In this document: in pieces, positions 1 through 7,418 of the stretch
Position numbering within the stretch: the first letter of the stretch is position 1
Layout: each line of letters opens with the position of its first letter
DNA from: JAVKDP01 sp040222185
GTDB lineage: Bacteria; Bacteroidota; Rhodothermia; Balneolales; Balneolaceae
DNA: 54,511 bases
Reading direction: 5' to 3'
NCBI GenBank assembly: GCA_040222185.1
Contig: JAVKDP010000093.1
Location: 1-54,511 of the forward strand
Made by a program: the position numbers and the translations under genes
The notes under the pieces: model-generated
Told to the model about the DNA's origin: nothing
What the model saw: the letters and a program-made list of their open reading frames with translations, nothing else
The model's database searches: none

Positions 1-408
1 CCGATACGTTTTGCCATCCGCTTTTACGGTGATATTGGTGTCTTGCGGAGCTGAAGTGTTTGAGTTCGCAAGTTTATTCGTTGCCTTTAAAAAGCGCTCA
101 AAAGAAAAGGGCTTTAACAGGTAGTCAACCACATCCAGCTCGTATCCTTCTAATGCGTATTCGGAATAGGCTGTGGTTAGAATAACCTGCGGGGCCTTAT
201 CCAGGCTTTTAAGGAAGCTTATCCCGGATAATTTGGGCATGTTCACATCCAGGAAGAGGACATCTACTTCAGTTTCTTTCAAGAAAGCGAGCGCTGAAAT
301 GGCATCCTCGCACTCTCCGGAGAGAACCAGGTCTGGCGCATCTGTAATATATTGGCGAAGAATCTCGCGGGCTACAGGCTCATCTTCTATAATCAGGCAT
401 CGAATCAT
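1..408 (-). CDS. LytTR-family response regulator, partial
   Basis: This is the N-terminal 136 codons of a response regulator; the rest lies beyond the left edge. The receiver domain has the acidic pair at residues 8-9 (IIEDE), the phosphoacceptor Asp54 in FLDVNMP and the conserved Lys99 in LLKPF, so it should accept phosphate from the adjacent kinase. The start codon overlaps the stop codon of that kinase gene as ATGA, so the two are translationally coupled. A receiver paired with a LytS-type (His_kinase) sensor is normally joined to a LytTR DNA-binding domain. That domain would be off the window, so the LytTR assignment rests on the partner and on receiver similarity. Confidence 0.88.
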   Translation of the reverse strand, partial: MIRCLIIEDEPVAREILRQYITDAPDLVLSGECEDAISALAFLKETEVDVLFLDVNMPKLSGISFLKSLDKAPQVILTTAYSEYALEGYELDVVDYLLKPFSFERFLKATNKLANSNTSAPQDTNITVKADGKTYR

Positions 409-1442
409 TTTGAGAGCTCTACCATTAGTTCCAGTTTGTAGTGAGTATCTGTTTCCGAAATGTTCAGAGAGTGTTTTTCAGGGTACATAAAATTAAGCCG
501 CCGGGTGGCATTTTCAATTCCTGTGCCTGATGAAGTCTCTTCTAGTATTTCTATGGCATTCTTTGGGTTTTCAGTTCGAAGGGTAAGTGTATTAGAGGTA
601 AGTGAGAGCTGTATATTGATCCGGTCTTTAACCCCGGTCACAGTTCCGTGTTTAAAACAATTCTCTATAAAAGTGATGAGTAACAAAGGAGAAATAGAAT
701 GATTGCTGAAATCTCCCTCAGTTTTAAATAGTACACGCATCGGGTTGCTTAACCGGTCTCGCTGTAGTTCTACAAACTTTTCAATGTAGTCTATTTCCTC
801 TTCCAGGGGCACAGCCTCTTTTTCCATGTTCTCGACAATGTATCGAAGAATGGAAGAGAGTTTAAGAATCATAGCCGGGGCTTTATCGGATTTTTTTAGA
901 GCCTCGCCATAAATGGTATTGAGGTTGTTAAAGAGAAAGTGGGGGTTAATCTGGGCCCTTAGCGCTTTGAGTTCACTTTTAGTGTTCTCCTCCTCCAGCT
1001 GAGAAAACTTTAACTCTGTTTCTTTACGGTTGAACCACGTTTTTGAAAGTTCTATCAGCGTTGAGAAAAGTATATAAACAGTCATGATTCCAAGAATCTC
1101 TAAAGGCCCGTAAATGGCTACAAAGTAATAATCGGGAAACAGGAAGCTGGCCAGTGGGCCATAAGAAAGCCAATACAAGCCATGAGTTACACCAAAACCC
1201 GCAATAAGTGTCATAGAGAGGTAAAGCCAAAAACCATACTTGTTAAGGATGTTAGGAACCAGGTGATAAATGTTGATAGATACGATGGTTATAAAAGGAA
1301 TATGGAATAGGAAAGTGTAAATAATATCTATGCTCCTCACTTCGCTTGTCTGCATAAACAGGCGCATCGTAATAACAAAAGAAATTGTCCAGAACACCAG
1401 GTTCTGGACAATGTTGGCTATAAGAGTCTTTTTAGAGAGCAC
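405..1442 (-). CDS. LytS/YehU-type sensor histidine kinase
   Basis: Integral-membrane sensor kinase of 345 residues. About four hydrophobic helices fill residues 8-130. A short coiled coil (about 140-165) leads into the His_kinase domain, with the phosphoacceptor His168 in the signature INPHFLFNNLN. An ENCFKHG N-box and a GTGIENA glycine box form the ATP-binding lid. No periplasmic sensor domain is visible, so the signal is probably sensed within the membrane or through a partner. The upstream lipoprotein gene overlaps its start by 11 bases and the downstream response regulator overlaps by 4. The three genes therefore look like one transcription unit, and the lipoprotein may supply the extracytoplasmic input (inference). 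Confidence 0.93.
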   Translation of the reverse strand: MLSKKTLIANIVQNLVFWTISFVITMRLFMQTSEVRSIDIIYTFLFHIPFITIVSINIYHLVPNILNKYGFWLYLSMTLIAGFGVTHGLYWLSYGPLASFLFPDYYFVAIYGPLEILGIMTVYILFSTLIELSKTWFNRKETELKFSQLEEENTKSELKALRAQINPHFLFNNLNTIYGEALKKSDKAPAMILKLSSILRYIVENMEKEAVPLEEEIDYIEKFVELQRDRLSNPMRVLFKTEGDFSNHSISPLLLITFIENCFKHGTVTGVKDRINIQLSLTSNTLTLRTENPKNAIEILEETSSGTGIENATRRLNFMYPEKHSLNISETDTHYKLELMVELSK

Positions 1443-2124
1443 GGCTAATCCTTTTTAGTCCGATTGGGTCATCAAAGGGTTCAGTTTCATGTCCATACTT
1501 CATGATAAACTTCTGTAGTTCTTTGGTAGAAGCAGTAATAAGAATGTCATCACTGTCCCCGGTAATACCATCCGGGATTCTTTCATGTTTAATTCGGACA
1601 CGGTTTCCCATAATGAGCTCCCTGATCCATGAATCTTTAAAGAAGTAAAGAGTCAGGTACTCATCAGTAAGCGAAATCCTCGAAAAAGTATGAACAGCAA
1701 AGAGATGGGAGTTCCTGAAGGTATTTCCTTCAATGCGCATGTCTAGTAATGAGAGGTCCAGGAACTTGTTTCCGTTAAACTCGCCTATCAAACCTACAAA
1801 CACTGTAGTATCAATAGAGTTTGGTTTAATGTCTTCATACAGAACCAGGTACATCGACTGATTCTCAAAGATAGTGGAACCTGAGTCGGGCTCAACTGTA
1901 AAGGTTCCATCATAATTATCTCCTGAAAGCTGTAATTCAGGCAAGGTTTCGGGGTCATTCACAAATGTCCAGCGACTATCTTCACCTTCAAATACTCCTT
2001 CCAGGTCTTCAACAAAAACAGCATCCTTTTCGGTGACTAAAGGGTGAACGGATTTAAGAAAGCATCCGCTAAAAAGAATAACAGCACAAAGGCCAAGTGA
2101 TAAAAGTTTAGTAGTTTGTTTCAT
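1432..2124 (-). CDS. Lipoprotein, first gene of the kinase operon
   Basis: Predicted lipoprotein of 230 residues, with no family that I recognise. I chose the ATG at 2124 because the protein then begins with a basic n-region, a hydrophobic core and the lipobox LFSGC, with the lipidated Cys at residue 21. An upstream TTG extension of 11 residues would spoil the signal peptide. The mature part is mixed alpha/beta, rich in Asp and Glu, with no catalytic motif that I can name. It overlaps the start of the LytS-type kinase gene by 11 bases. This coupling suggests it works with the kinase, for example as a sensor or accessory lipoprotein. That role is inference. Confidence 0.75.
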   Translation of the reverse strand: MKQTTKLLSLGLCAVILFSGCFLKSVHPLVTEKDAVFVEDLEGVFEGEDSRWTFVNDPETLPELQLSGDNYDGTFTVEPDSGSTIFENQSMYLVLYEDIKPNSIDTTVFVGLIGEFNGNKFLDLSLLDMRIEGNTFRNSHLFAVHTFSRISLTDEYLTLYFFKDSWIRELIMGNRVRIKHERIPDGITGDSDDILITASTKELQKFIMKYGHETEPFDDPIGLKRISRAL

Positions 2125-2191
2125 GTCAAAATGTATTCGTTCAAATTGTTGAAACAAAGGAAAGGATGTTGAGAGAGGTAGAAAAATCTAT

Positions 2192-2222
2192 TCGATGAAC
2201 GCATAGATTTTCTCGATGAACG
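2192..2222 (-). promoter_or_regulatory. Direct repeat, candidate LytTR operator
   Basis: Two identical 10-mers (CGTTCATCGA when read on the minus strand) occupy 2213-2222 and 2192-2201, exactly 21 bp apart start to start. They lie about 70-100 bp upstream of the lipoprotein-kinase-regulator operon. LytTR-type regulators characteristically bind paired GTT-containing direct repeats about two helical turns apart, so this is a plausible autoregulatory site. The match to the known consensus is partial. Confidence 0.45.
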
Positions 2223-2258
2223 ATGAGAGACCCCGTCAAAGCTGAATTAAAAAACTCT

Positions 2259-3023
2259 TTAAAGCCCGGATTTAAACCGATCTCTTAACTCCTGGACATA
2301 TACTCCAATGTCATTTCGGAGTTCAAAAAATCGAGAATGAAAATCCTGGTATGTTCTTTTGTCAAAGTAATCTTTGGCGCTTAACGATTGAAGCAAGGCT
2401 AACGAAAGGTTCGCATATTTGAGAGCTTTTTTGGTATAAGCGATATTCGCACCGAGGTACTCAGTTTCAAAACCAAAAGAGTACCCGCCGGCAAGCTTCG
2501 CACCAATTTTCAGGGATTCGCCTACAAACTCGAAGAATACATTGGTCTGCCCTTTTGATGGAATACCTTCTGCCCATTTCAATACATCAACGGCAAGGTC
2601 TTTGGCATTGATATAGATAAAGAGGTTATCAAGTGAGCCGTATTCTGAATTGGCATAATCCTGGCTTAAAGATTTCCACTCTTCTCCGGCATCGAAATCG
2701 TCTTCTTCTTCATCAAATTCTGAGAGATCATCAAACGAGCCAAAGAGGAAATCTTCGTCATCAAACTCGTCTTCATCTTCCCAGTCTTCGTCATCTTCCG
2801 GGAAATAGGCTTCATCAAGAAGAAGCTCTTCTTCAACATAAGCTTCGAAAGCATCGTCTTCATTTACACTTTCCTTAAGCAGTGTAATCCAGCGCGGCGT
2901 GTTTCCTTTAGGATCAGAGGATATAAATCTACGAAGCTGGTCACTTTTCTTTTCAACTTCATCCAGGTGGGCTTCCCATCGGAATTCATCCCAAAGTTCG
3001 CCGTCAGATCCATCTAAATGCAT
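2259..3023 (-). CDS. Acidic protein of unknown function
   Basis: Hypothetical protein of 254 residues with no signal peptide or membrane segment. Residues 1-60 are charged and helical. Residues about 60-115 are an extremely acidic linker made almost entirely of Asp and Glu with Phe and Trp. Residues about 125-254 look like a compact helical domain with many Leu, Ala and Tyr residues. The layout of two folded ends around an acidic tether resembles adaptor or regulatory proteins, but I do not recognise a family. It lies downstream of the nucleoside phosphorylase on the same strand, after a gap of about 105 bases, and may be the last gene of the yggS-divIVA cluster. Confidence 0.7.
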   Translation of the reverse strand: MHLDGSDGELWDEFRWEAHLDEVEKKSDQLRRFISSDPKGNTPRWITLLKESVNEDDAFEAYVEEELLLDEAYFPEDDEDWEDEDEFDDEDFLFGSFDDLSEFDEEEDDFDAGEEWKSLSQDYANSEYGSLDNLFIYINAKDLAVDVLKWAEGIPSKGQTNVFFEFVGESLKIGAKLAGGYSFGFETEYLGANIAYTKKALKYANLSLALLQSLSAKDYFDKRTYQDFHSRFFELRNDIGVYVQELRDRFKSGL

Positions 3024-3128
3024 ATAGTTCTCTAAATCGATGGTTATGGTTTGCTATAGAAACGAATTTAAAAGCCCGTTTGCAATAGAACGTGGAAAAA
3101 TAACGATTTTTGTGGATAAATATTCGAT

Positions 3129-3965
3129 TTATAATCGCTCTAAAACACCAATAATAACTTGCGTCATATTGGGTTCCGCGAGTGCTGCAGCTTCAATTAC
3201 CTCTTCATGGCTAAAGGATTTTAGAGAATCAGGAAAGCATTCGTCGGTTATTACAGAGATTCCAAAAACATCCAATCCCATGTGAACAGCAGCAATAACT
3301 TCTGGAACGGTACTCATACCAACTACATCGGCACCAAGCTGGCGGATGTATCGATACTCTGACCGGGTTTCGAGGACTGGGCCTGATACTGCCAGATACA
3401 CACCTTTATGCATTTTTATAGCGTTATCTAAGGCTACCGTTTCTGCGGTTTCAATAAGTCGTTCGGTGTAAGGCTCACTCATATCAGGGAATCGTGGACC
3501 TAGTTCCGGGTCATTAGGGCCAATCAAAGGATTATCTCCCAGGAAGTTGATATGATCATGGATCAACATGATATCGCCACGCCTGTAAAGCGGGTTTACC
3601 CCACCACAGGCATTACTTACGATAAGTGTTTGTACACCAAGTGCTTTGGCTACCCTCACTGGGAATGCGATTTGATGCATATTGTAGCCTTCGTAATAAT
3701 GAAAGCGGCCTTGCATCGCCACAACAGGTTTTCCGCCAAGCTCACCAAAAATTAGTCGGCCCGCATGTCCTTCCACTGTAGAAACAGGAAAGTGCGGAAT
3801 TTCATCATAGGAAATGGTGGTAGTTACTTCGATTTCTTCAGCTAATTGCCCGAGACCAGAGCCCAGGATGAGAAGATATTCAGGCTGAAAGGAAGTTTGG
3901 TCTTGTATAAAAGAAACGGCATCAGCTCTTTTTGCCCTAAACTCTTCAACGGTATTAAATGCCAT
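3129..3965 (-). CDS. Purine nucleoside phosphorylase, trimeric PNP-I type
   Basis: Cytosolic purine-salvage enzyme that splits purine (deoxy)nucleosides with phosphate to the free base and (deoxy)ribose-1-phosphate. The 278-residue length fits the trimeric family. Visible signatures are LGSGLG near residue 35, the phosphate-binding VEGHAGR, GRFHYYEGY, SNACGGVN, the base-binding Glu in SGPVLETRSEYR, and VGMSTVPEV. In the base-recognition loop the usual Asn position reads ITDECF, with Asp. The same change occurs in methylthioadenosine phosphorylases, which prefer 6-amino purines, so the substrate range is uncertain. It follows divIVA on the same strand after about 48 bases. Confidence 0.92.
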   Translation of the reverse strand: MAFNTVEEFRAKRADAVSFIQDQTSFQPEYLLILGSGLGQLAEEIEVTTTISYDEIPHFPVSTVEGHAGRLIFGELGGKPVVAMQGRFHYYEGYNMHQIAFPVRVAKALGVQTLIVSNACGGVNPLYRRGDIMLIHDHINFLGDNPLIGPNDPELGPRFPDMSEPYTERLIETAETVALDNAIKMHKGVYLAVSGPVLETRSEYRYIRQLGADVVGMSTVPEVIAAVHMGLDVFGISVITDECFPDSLKSFSHEEVIEAAALAEPNMTQVIIGVLERL

Positions 3966-4013
3966 AGTATTTAATTTTAAACTGGTATTAATTGAATGAA
4001 AACGTGAAAACTA

Positions 4014-4691
4014 TCAATCAATCTCGTCAAGAATATCATTCAAACGATCAGTGCCGGGAGGGTAGGCGCTATCGTCATCTTCCATAACCTCGGAAGTAGT
4101 TTCAGTTTCTTCAGATTCTTCATCAAACTTGAAGCGGGAACCTTTTTCTTCATCTGATTCAGGCTCAGCTTCAACACTTGTTTCGGCTAATTCAGTTTCA
4201 ATTGTCCCTTCTTCTTCTTTAGGTAGTCCGAAGATGTTCATTTCATCTTTGGTAAACTGTTGAACCGAAGTGTGTGCATTTTCCAAATAAGCACTTATAC
4301 CGGCTATAATTTCTTCCCGGCGATCAAGCAGGCGCAACACGCTCTGTCGAATCTGCATTTTTTGTTGATTAGCTTCCTTAACAATAGCTTCCGCTTCCAT
4401 CTGTGCCCTGTCAACGGTATTGGTAGCCTCTAAGCGCGCGTTCTCCATTTTTTGAGAAACAGACTCTTTGGTAGTCTGTAGTGTTTCATGTAGCGCTTCT
4501 TCAACACGCTCATAGTGCTTTATGCGGTCACTGAGCTTTTCAATCTGTTCTTCAAGTTCTTTGTTTTTTGTAATGAGGTGCTCGTACTCATTTGATACTA
4601 ACGTAAGAAAAGCTTGTACGTCAGAAACATCATAACCGCGCAACGACTTTTCAAATTGCTGCTGTTTGATTTCAATGGGAGTAAGTTTCAT
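4014..4691 (-). CDS. divIVA: DivIVA-domain coiled-coil protein
   Basis: The N-terminus (LTPIEIKQQQFEKSLRGYD, then VSDVQAFL) is the DivIVA/GpsB membrane-binding lipid hook and first coiled coil. A long parallel coiled coil follows to about residue 140, then an acidic, Ser/Glu-rich tail to residue 225. DivIVA proteins gather at negatively curved membrane and recruit division, polarity or cell-wall factors. They are best known in Gram-positive bacteria. This gene lies in the same transcriptional direction as yggS and two small membrane coiled-coil genes, recalling the Gram-positive ylmE-to-divIVA neighbourhood. The ATG at 4691 directly starts the conserved domain. Confidence 0.9.
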   Translation of the reverse strand: MKLTPIEIKQQQFEKSLRGYDVSDVQAFLTLVSNEYEHLITKNKELEEQIEKLSDRIKHYERVEEALHETLQTTKESVSQKMENARLEATNTVDRAQMEAEAIVKEANQQKMQIRQSVLRLLDRREEIIAGISAYLENAHTSVQQFTKDEMNIFGLPKEEEGTIETELAETSVEAEPESDEEKGSRFKFDEESEETETTSEVMEDDDSAYPPGTDRLNDILDEID

Positions 4692-4734
4692 AATAAGTGT
4701 TCTTAAAGTATCGTAGGCTTAATTAAAGTAACAC

Positions 4735-5088
4735 TTATTCATTTAACATGTTCCGCAGATTACTATCGTCTTTTTTTGCTGCAGTTGATCGAACTTTGGT
4801 GTCTTCGATTTCGATTTCACCAGTACTTGAAGAAGATTCCGGAATGCGGATTTTTTCCTCTTCCAGTTCATTTACGATAGTCTCCAGGTTAGAAACTCGA
4901 CGTTCAGTGGTTTTTTTAAACTCACCAAGGGCTTTAAAAAACTGTGGGTTGATATCGCCGGAGGAGGTACCACTCTTACGGTTGATCCAGGATTTTATGA
5001 TGCTAAAAATATTGTGCAGAACAAAACCTGTAAGTGCTGTTCCAAATACGATAGCAACTAAAGAAATTATAAAGCGTTCTTCATCCAT
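4735..5088 (-). CDS. Small membrane-anchored coiled-coil protein, PspB-like
   Basis: Protein of 117 residues with one N-terminal transmembrane helix (about 7-30) followed by a basic patch and a short coiled coil (about 50-80, RRVSNLETIVNELEEEK). The order of helix, basic stretch and heptads ending in LETI resembles PspB of the phage-shock envelope-stress response. The C-terminal 40 residues are polar and variable. It starts four bases after the end of the upstream gene, which has the same architecture (NRVENLESIITESEE), so the two are probably diverged duplicates made from one mRNA. An SD-like AGAGG precedes the ATG. Confidence 0.75.
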   Translation of the reverse strand: MDEERFIISLVAIVFGTALTGFVLHNIFSIIKSWINRKSGTSSGDINPQFFKALGEFKKTTERRVSNLETIVNELEEEKIRIPESSSSTGEIEIEDTKVRSTAAKKDDSNLRNMLNE

Positions 5089-5092
5089 TAAT

Positions 5093-5398
5093 TTAACCTC
5101 TTACTCTGGTTGATCTGTTTCCTCTTTCACCGTCTTCAAGATCATTTTTTATCTCAATTTCGTCAAGAGGAACTTCAACTCTTTTTTCTTCTGATTCTGT
5201 AATGATTGATTCAAGATTCTCAACTCTGTTTTTGAGGTTTAGAATCATTTTTCGAAGCTCGTTAGATTCTTTAGAGCTCGTTAATCGCTTCTCTTCAAGC
5301 TTAAGTTCTTTTTCTTTATAAGCAAGAACTAGCCCGCCAACAATTGCTATGATAGGTATGAGTGCAAACCAGGGTAAACCAAATAACATAATGCCCAA
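5093..5398 (-). CDS. Small membrane-anchored coiled-coil protein, PspB-like
   Basis: Protein of 101 residues. Residues 5-25 form one hydrophobic helix (FGLPWFALIPIIAIVGG). A highly charged coiled coil follows (about 30-75) containing NRVENLESIITESEE, the pattern that ends the E. coli PspB heptads (RIQALESILDAE, quoted from memory). No PspA or PspC is visible nearby. It lies between yggS upstream and its sibling downstream, all on the minus strand with short gaps. A role in envelope stress, or as a partner of the nearby DivIVA, is inference from architecture and context. Confidence 0.75.
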   Translation of the reverse strand: MGIMLFGLPWFALIPIIAIVGGLVLAYKEKELKLEEKRLTSSKESNELRKMILNLKNRVENLESIITESEEKRVEVPLDEIEIKNDLEDGERGNRSTRVRG

Positions 5399-5444
5399 AT
5401 AATTTTAAGGTGACCAAATAAAGTGAGAATGGCTACGGAATAAA

Positions 5445-6149
5445 TCAAGCATAGTTTCGCGAGCCAAAAATTGCACTTCCAACCCGAACCATGGTTGCCC
5501 CTTCCTGGATTGCAACTTCCATATCGCCGCTCATGCCCATCGAAAGCTCGGTTAACTGCACATTGCCTCCATTTAAAGAGGCGAACTGATCCAGCGTTTC
5601 TCTGAGTAACCGGAATTCGCTGCGCACATCTTCAGGGTCTTCTACAAAACTGGCTATACCCATTAACCCGTGGACCACAATATTCGGAAGTGTTCTGGCA
5701 TGATCAAGGATGCCTCCAAGCTCAGAAACTTCACATCCGCTTTTTTGATCTTCACCACTGATATTTACCTGTATCAGCACATTGATGATTCTATTATGCT
5801 CAGCTGCCCTGCGATTTATTTCGGTAAGGTACTTGGCTTTTGATACGGAATGTATCCAATCAACCCGTTCGGCTATGTATTTTATCTTGTTAGATTGTAT
5901 AGTGCCGATCATGTGCCATTGAGCATTGGGAAGGTCAAGAGCGCTCATTTTTTCCTGGAGTTCCTGCATTCTGTTTTCACCGAAGTGTATTTGGCCTGCA
6001 AAAAAAGCTTCAGTAATAGCTTCATGGGGCTTGGTTTTACTTACAGCTATGAGTTGAACGTCTTCCGGGTTTCTTCCGCATTCAAGACAGCTTTGCTCAA
6101 TAGATTCCAGGACTTTAGCCAGGTTTTTCTCAATTGAAATTTCAGACAT
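5445..6149 (-). CDS. yggS: YggS/PLPBP-family pyridoxal phosphate-binding protein
   Basis: PLP-binding protein of the fold-type III alanine-racemase-like family, 234 residues, the usual length. Lys38 in AVSKTKP is the PLP Schiff-base lysine. HFGENRMQEL, WHMIGTIQSNK, SVSKAKYLTEINRRA, VNISGEDQKSG, GLMGIA and LSMGMSGDMEVAIQEG are all family signatures, ending with RVGSAIFG. It has no known catalytic reaction; it buffers B6 vitamers and affects amino-acid homeostasis. It is the first gene of a minus-strand cluster leading into divIVA. It is divergent from the Nif3 gene, with about 195 bases between them. Confidence 0.95.
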   Translation of the reverse strand: MSEISIEKNLAKVLESIEQSCLECGRNPEDVQLIAVSKTKPHEAITEAFFAGQIHFGENRMQELQEKMSALDLPNAQWHMIGTIQSNKIKYIAERVDWIHSVSKAKYLTEINRRAAEHNRIINVLIQVNISGEDQKSGCEVSELGGILDHARTLPNIVVHGLMGIASFVEDPEDVRSEFRLLRETLDQFASLNGGNVQLTELSMGMSGDMEVAIQEGATMVRVGSAIFGSRNYA

Positions 6150-6226
6150 ACTCTGATTGAATCCCTTTAAAGTTAAGTTTTAGTTATTAAAAAGAAGATA
6201 TCCTTTTATAATTCAGCTTTTAGTGG

Positions 6227-6234
6227 TATTTTTG
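6227..6234 (+). promoter_or_regulatory. Candidate -7 element for the Nif3 operon
   Basis: The octamer TATTTTTG matches the Bacteroidota -7 consensus TAnnTTTG and lies in the intergenic region between yggS and the Nif3 gene. The position 19 bp upstream reads TTTT rather than TTTG, so the -33 element is weak. It sits about 110 bases before the proposed start codon. Confidence 0.3.
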
Positions 6235-6345
6235 GGAGCTAAAAGAAGCCGTAAAAATTTACCTGGTTGATACTGAAATTCTACGCACACATACACCGAT
6301 TGTCGGGCCACTCATTAAAGATAAGCTTTGAAAGGAAAAGATAAA

Positions 6346-7407
6346 GTGGCAACCCTCATCCGACACATATCCACCTTTCTAAATCAATGGGCTCCTCCGG
6401 GCATCAAGATGGATTACGACAACGTCGGTTTGTTAGTTGGAGATTCCAATACAGAAGTTAGCTCTGTTCTTACCTGCCTTGATGTTACTGATGAAGTTGT
6501 AGACGAAGCGATTAAGAAAAACTGCCAGCTTATTGTTGCTCATCACCCGCTAATTTTTGGTAAAATCGGTTCTATTAACCCTTCAAATGAGCAGGGCCGT
6601 ATCATTTACAAGTTGATTAAAAATGATATCGGACTACTTGTAGCTCATACCAATCTTGATGCAGCATTGGATGGGGTTTCATTCGTTTTAGCAAATATTT
6701 TAGGGCTAGACAATCTTAGCTTCCTGGACAAGAGTTATGATATAAGCAGGAAGATTCGCTTGGTAACTGACTCTAAAGATCCTGAGTCGGTATTGAAGTT
6801 ATTGAATTATTATTCCGCAGAAGAAGCACATTATTTTTCCGTTGAGAACAGGGAGCATAACTTAAACTGTTTTGAAGCAATTATTGATAAGCATCATGTT
6901 TCTACATTAAGAGCGGGATTAAAGAAAGAAGGACTATTAAAAGCGGGCACATTCCAGGTAACAGAACTGGCGTCTACCTCGCAAAACTTTGGAATGGGAG
7001 TTGTTGGTGAGTACCCGGACGATGGTGTAGGGAAAAACGAATTTCTGCATCTTGTTTCAAAGGCATTAAATGTGAGAGCGGTACGCTTTTCAGGAGATGT
7101 GGACAGAATTAAAAGAGTAGCTGTTTGTGGTGGATCCGGAGTTTCGTTGACGAAAGCAGCTATTGCAGCAGGAGCACAGGCATTTATTACCGCAGATATT
7201 AAGTATCACGACTATTTTACAGAGAAAGAAGGCTTCCTTTTGGTTGATGTAGGGCACTATGAAAGTGAATTCCCGATAGCAGAAGCTCTTAAGAATGAAC
7301 TCTCTGACGCATTTGAAGAAATTTCAGTTTCAGTAACGCAAACAGTGACCAATCCTATGAAGATTTACGTTTCTGAAATCGAACCTCAATCCATTCATCA
7401 AAGTTGA
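6346..7407 (+). CDS. Nif3-like dinuclear metal-centre protein
   Basis: Member of the NIF3/YbgI/YqfO family (also annotated as type 2 GTP cyclohydrolase I-like) and of its long form, with an extra domain inserted in the middle. Metal ligands are visible as VAHHPLIFG and AHTNLDAA in the first half and DVGHYESE near the end, as expected for a two-metal site. The YDNVGLLVGD motif starts the core. I prefer the GTG at 6346 because AAAGGA lies 9 bases before it and the protein then begins at the usual family N-terminus; a TTG at 6328 in the same frame is the alternative. The biochemical role of the family is unsettled. The next gene starts 11 bases after the stop. Confidence 0.9.
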   Translation: MATLIRHISTFLNQWAPPGIKMDYDNVGLLVGDSNTEVSSVLTCLDVTDEVVDEAIKKNCQLIVAHHPLIFGKIGSINPSNEQGRIIYKLIKNDIGLLVAHTNLDAALDGVSFVLANILGLDNLSFLDKSYDISRKIRLVTDSKDPESVLKLLNYYSAEEAHYFSVENREHNLNCFEAIIDKHHVSTLRAGLKKEGLLKAGTFQVTELASTSQNFGMGVVGEYPDDGVGKNEFLHLVSKALNVRAVRFSGDVDRIKRVAVCGGSGVSLTKAAIAAGAQAFITADIKYHDYFTEKEGFLLVDVGHYESEFPIAEALKNELSDAFEEISVSVTQTVTNPMKIYVSEIEPQSIHQS

Positions 7408-7418
7408 TTAATCATTCC

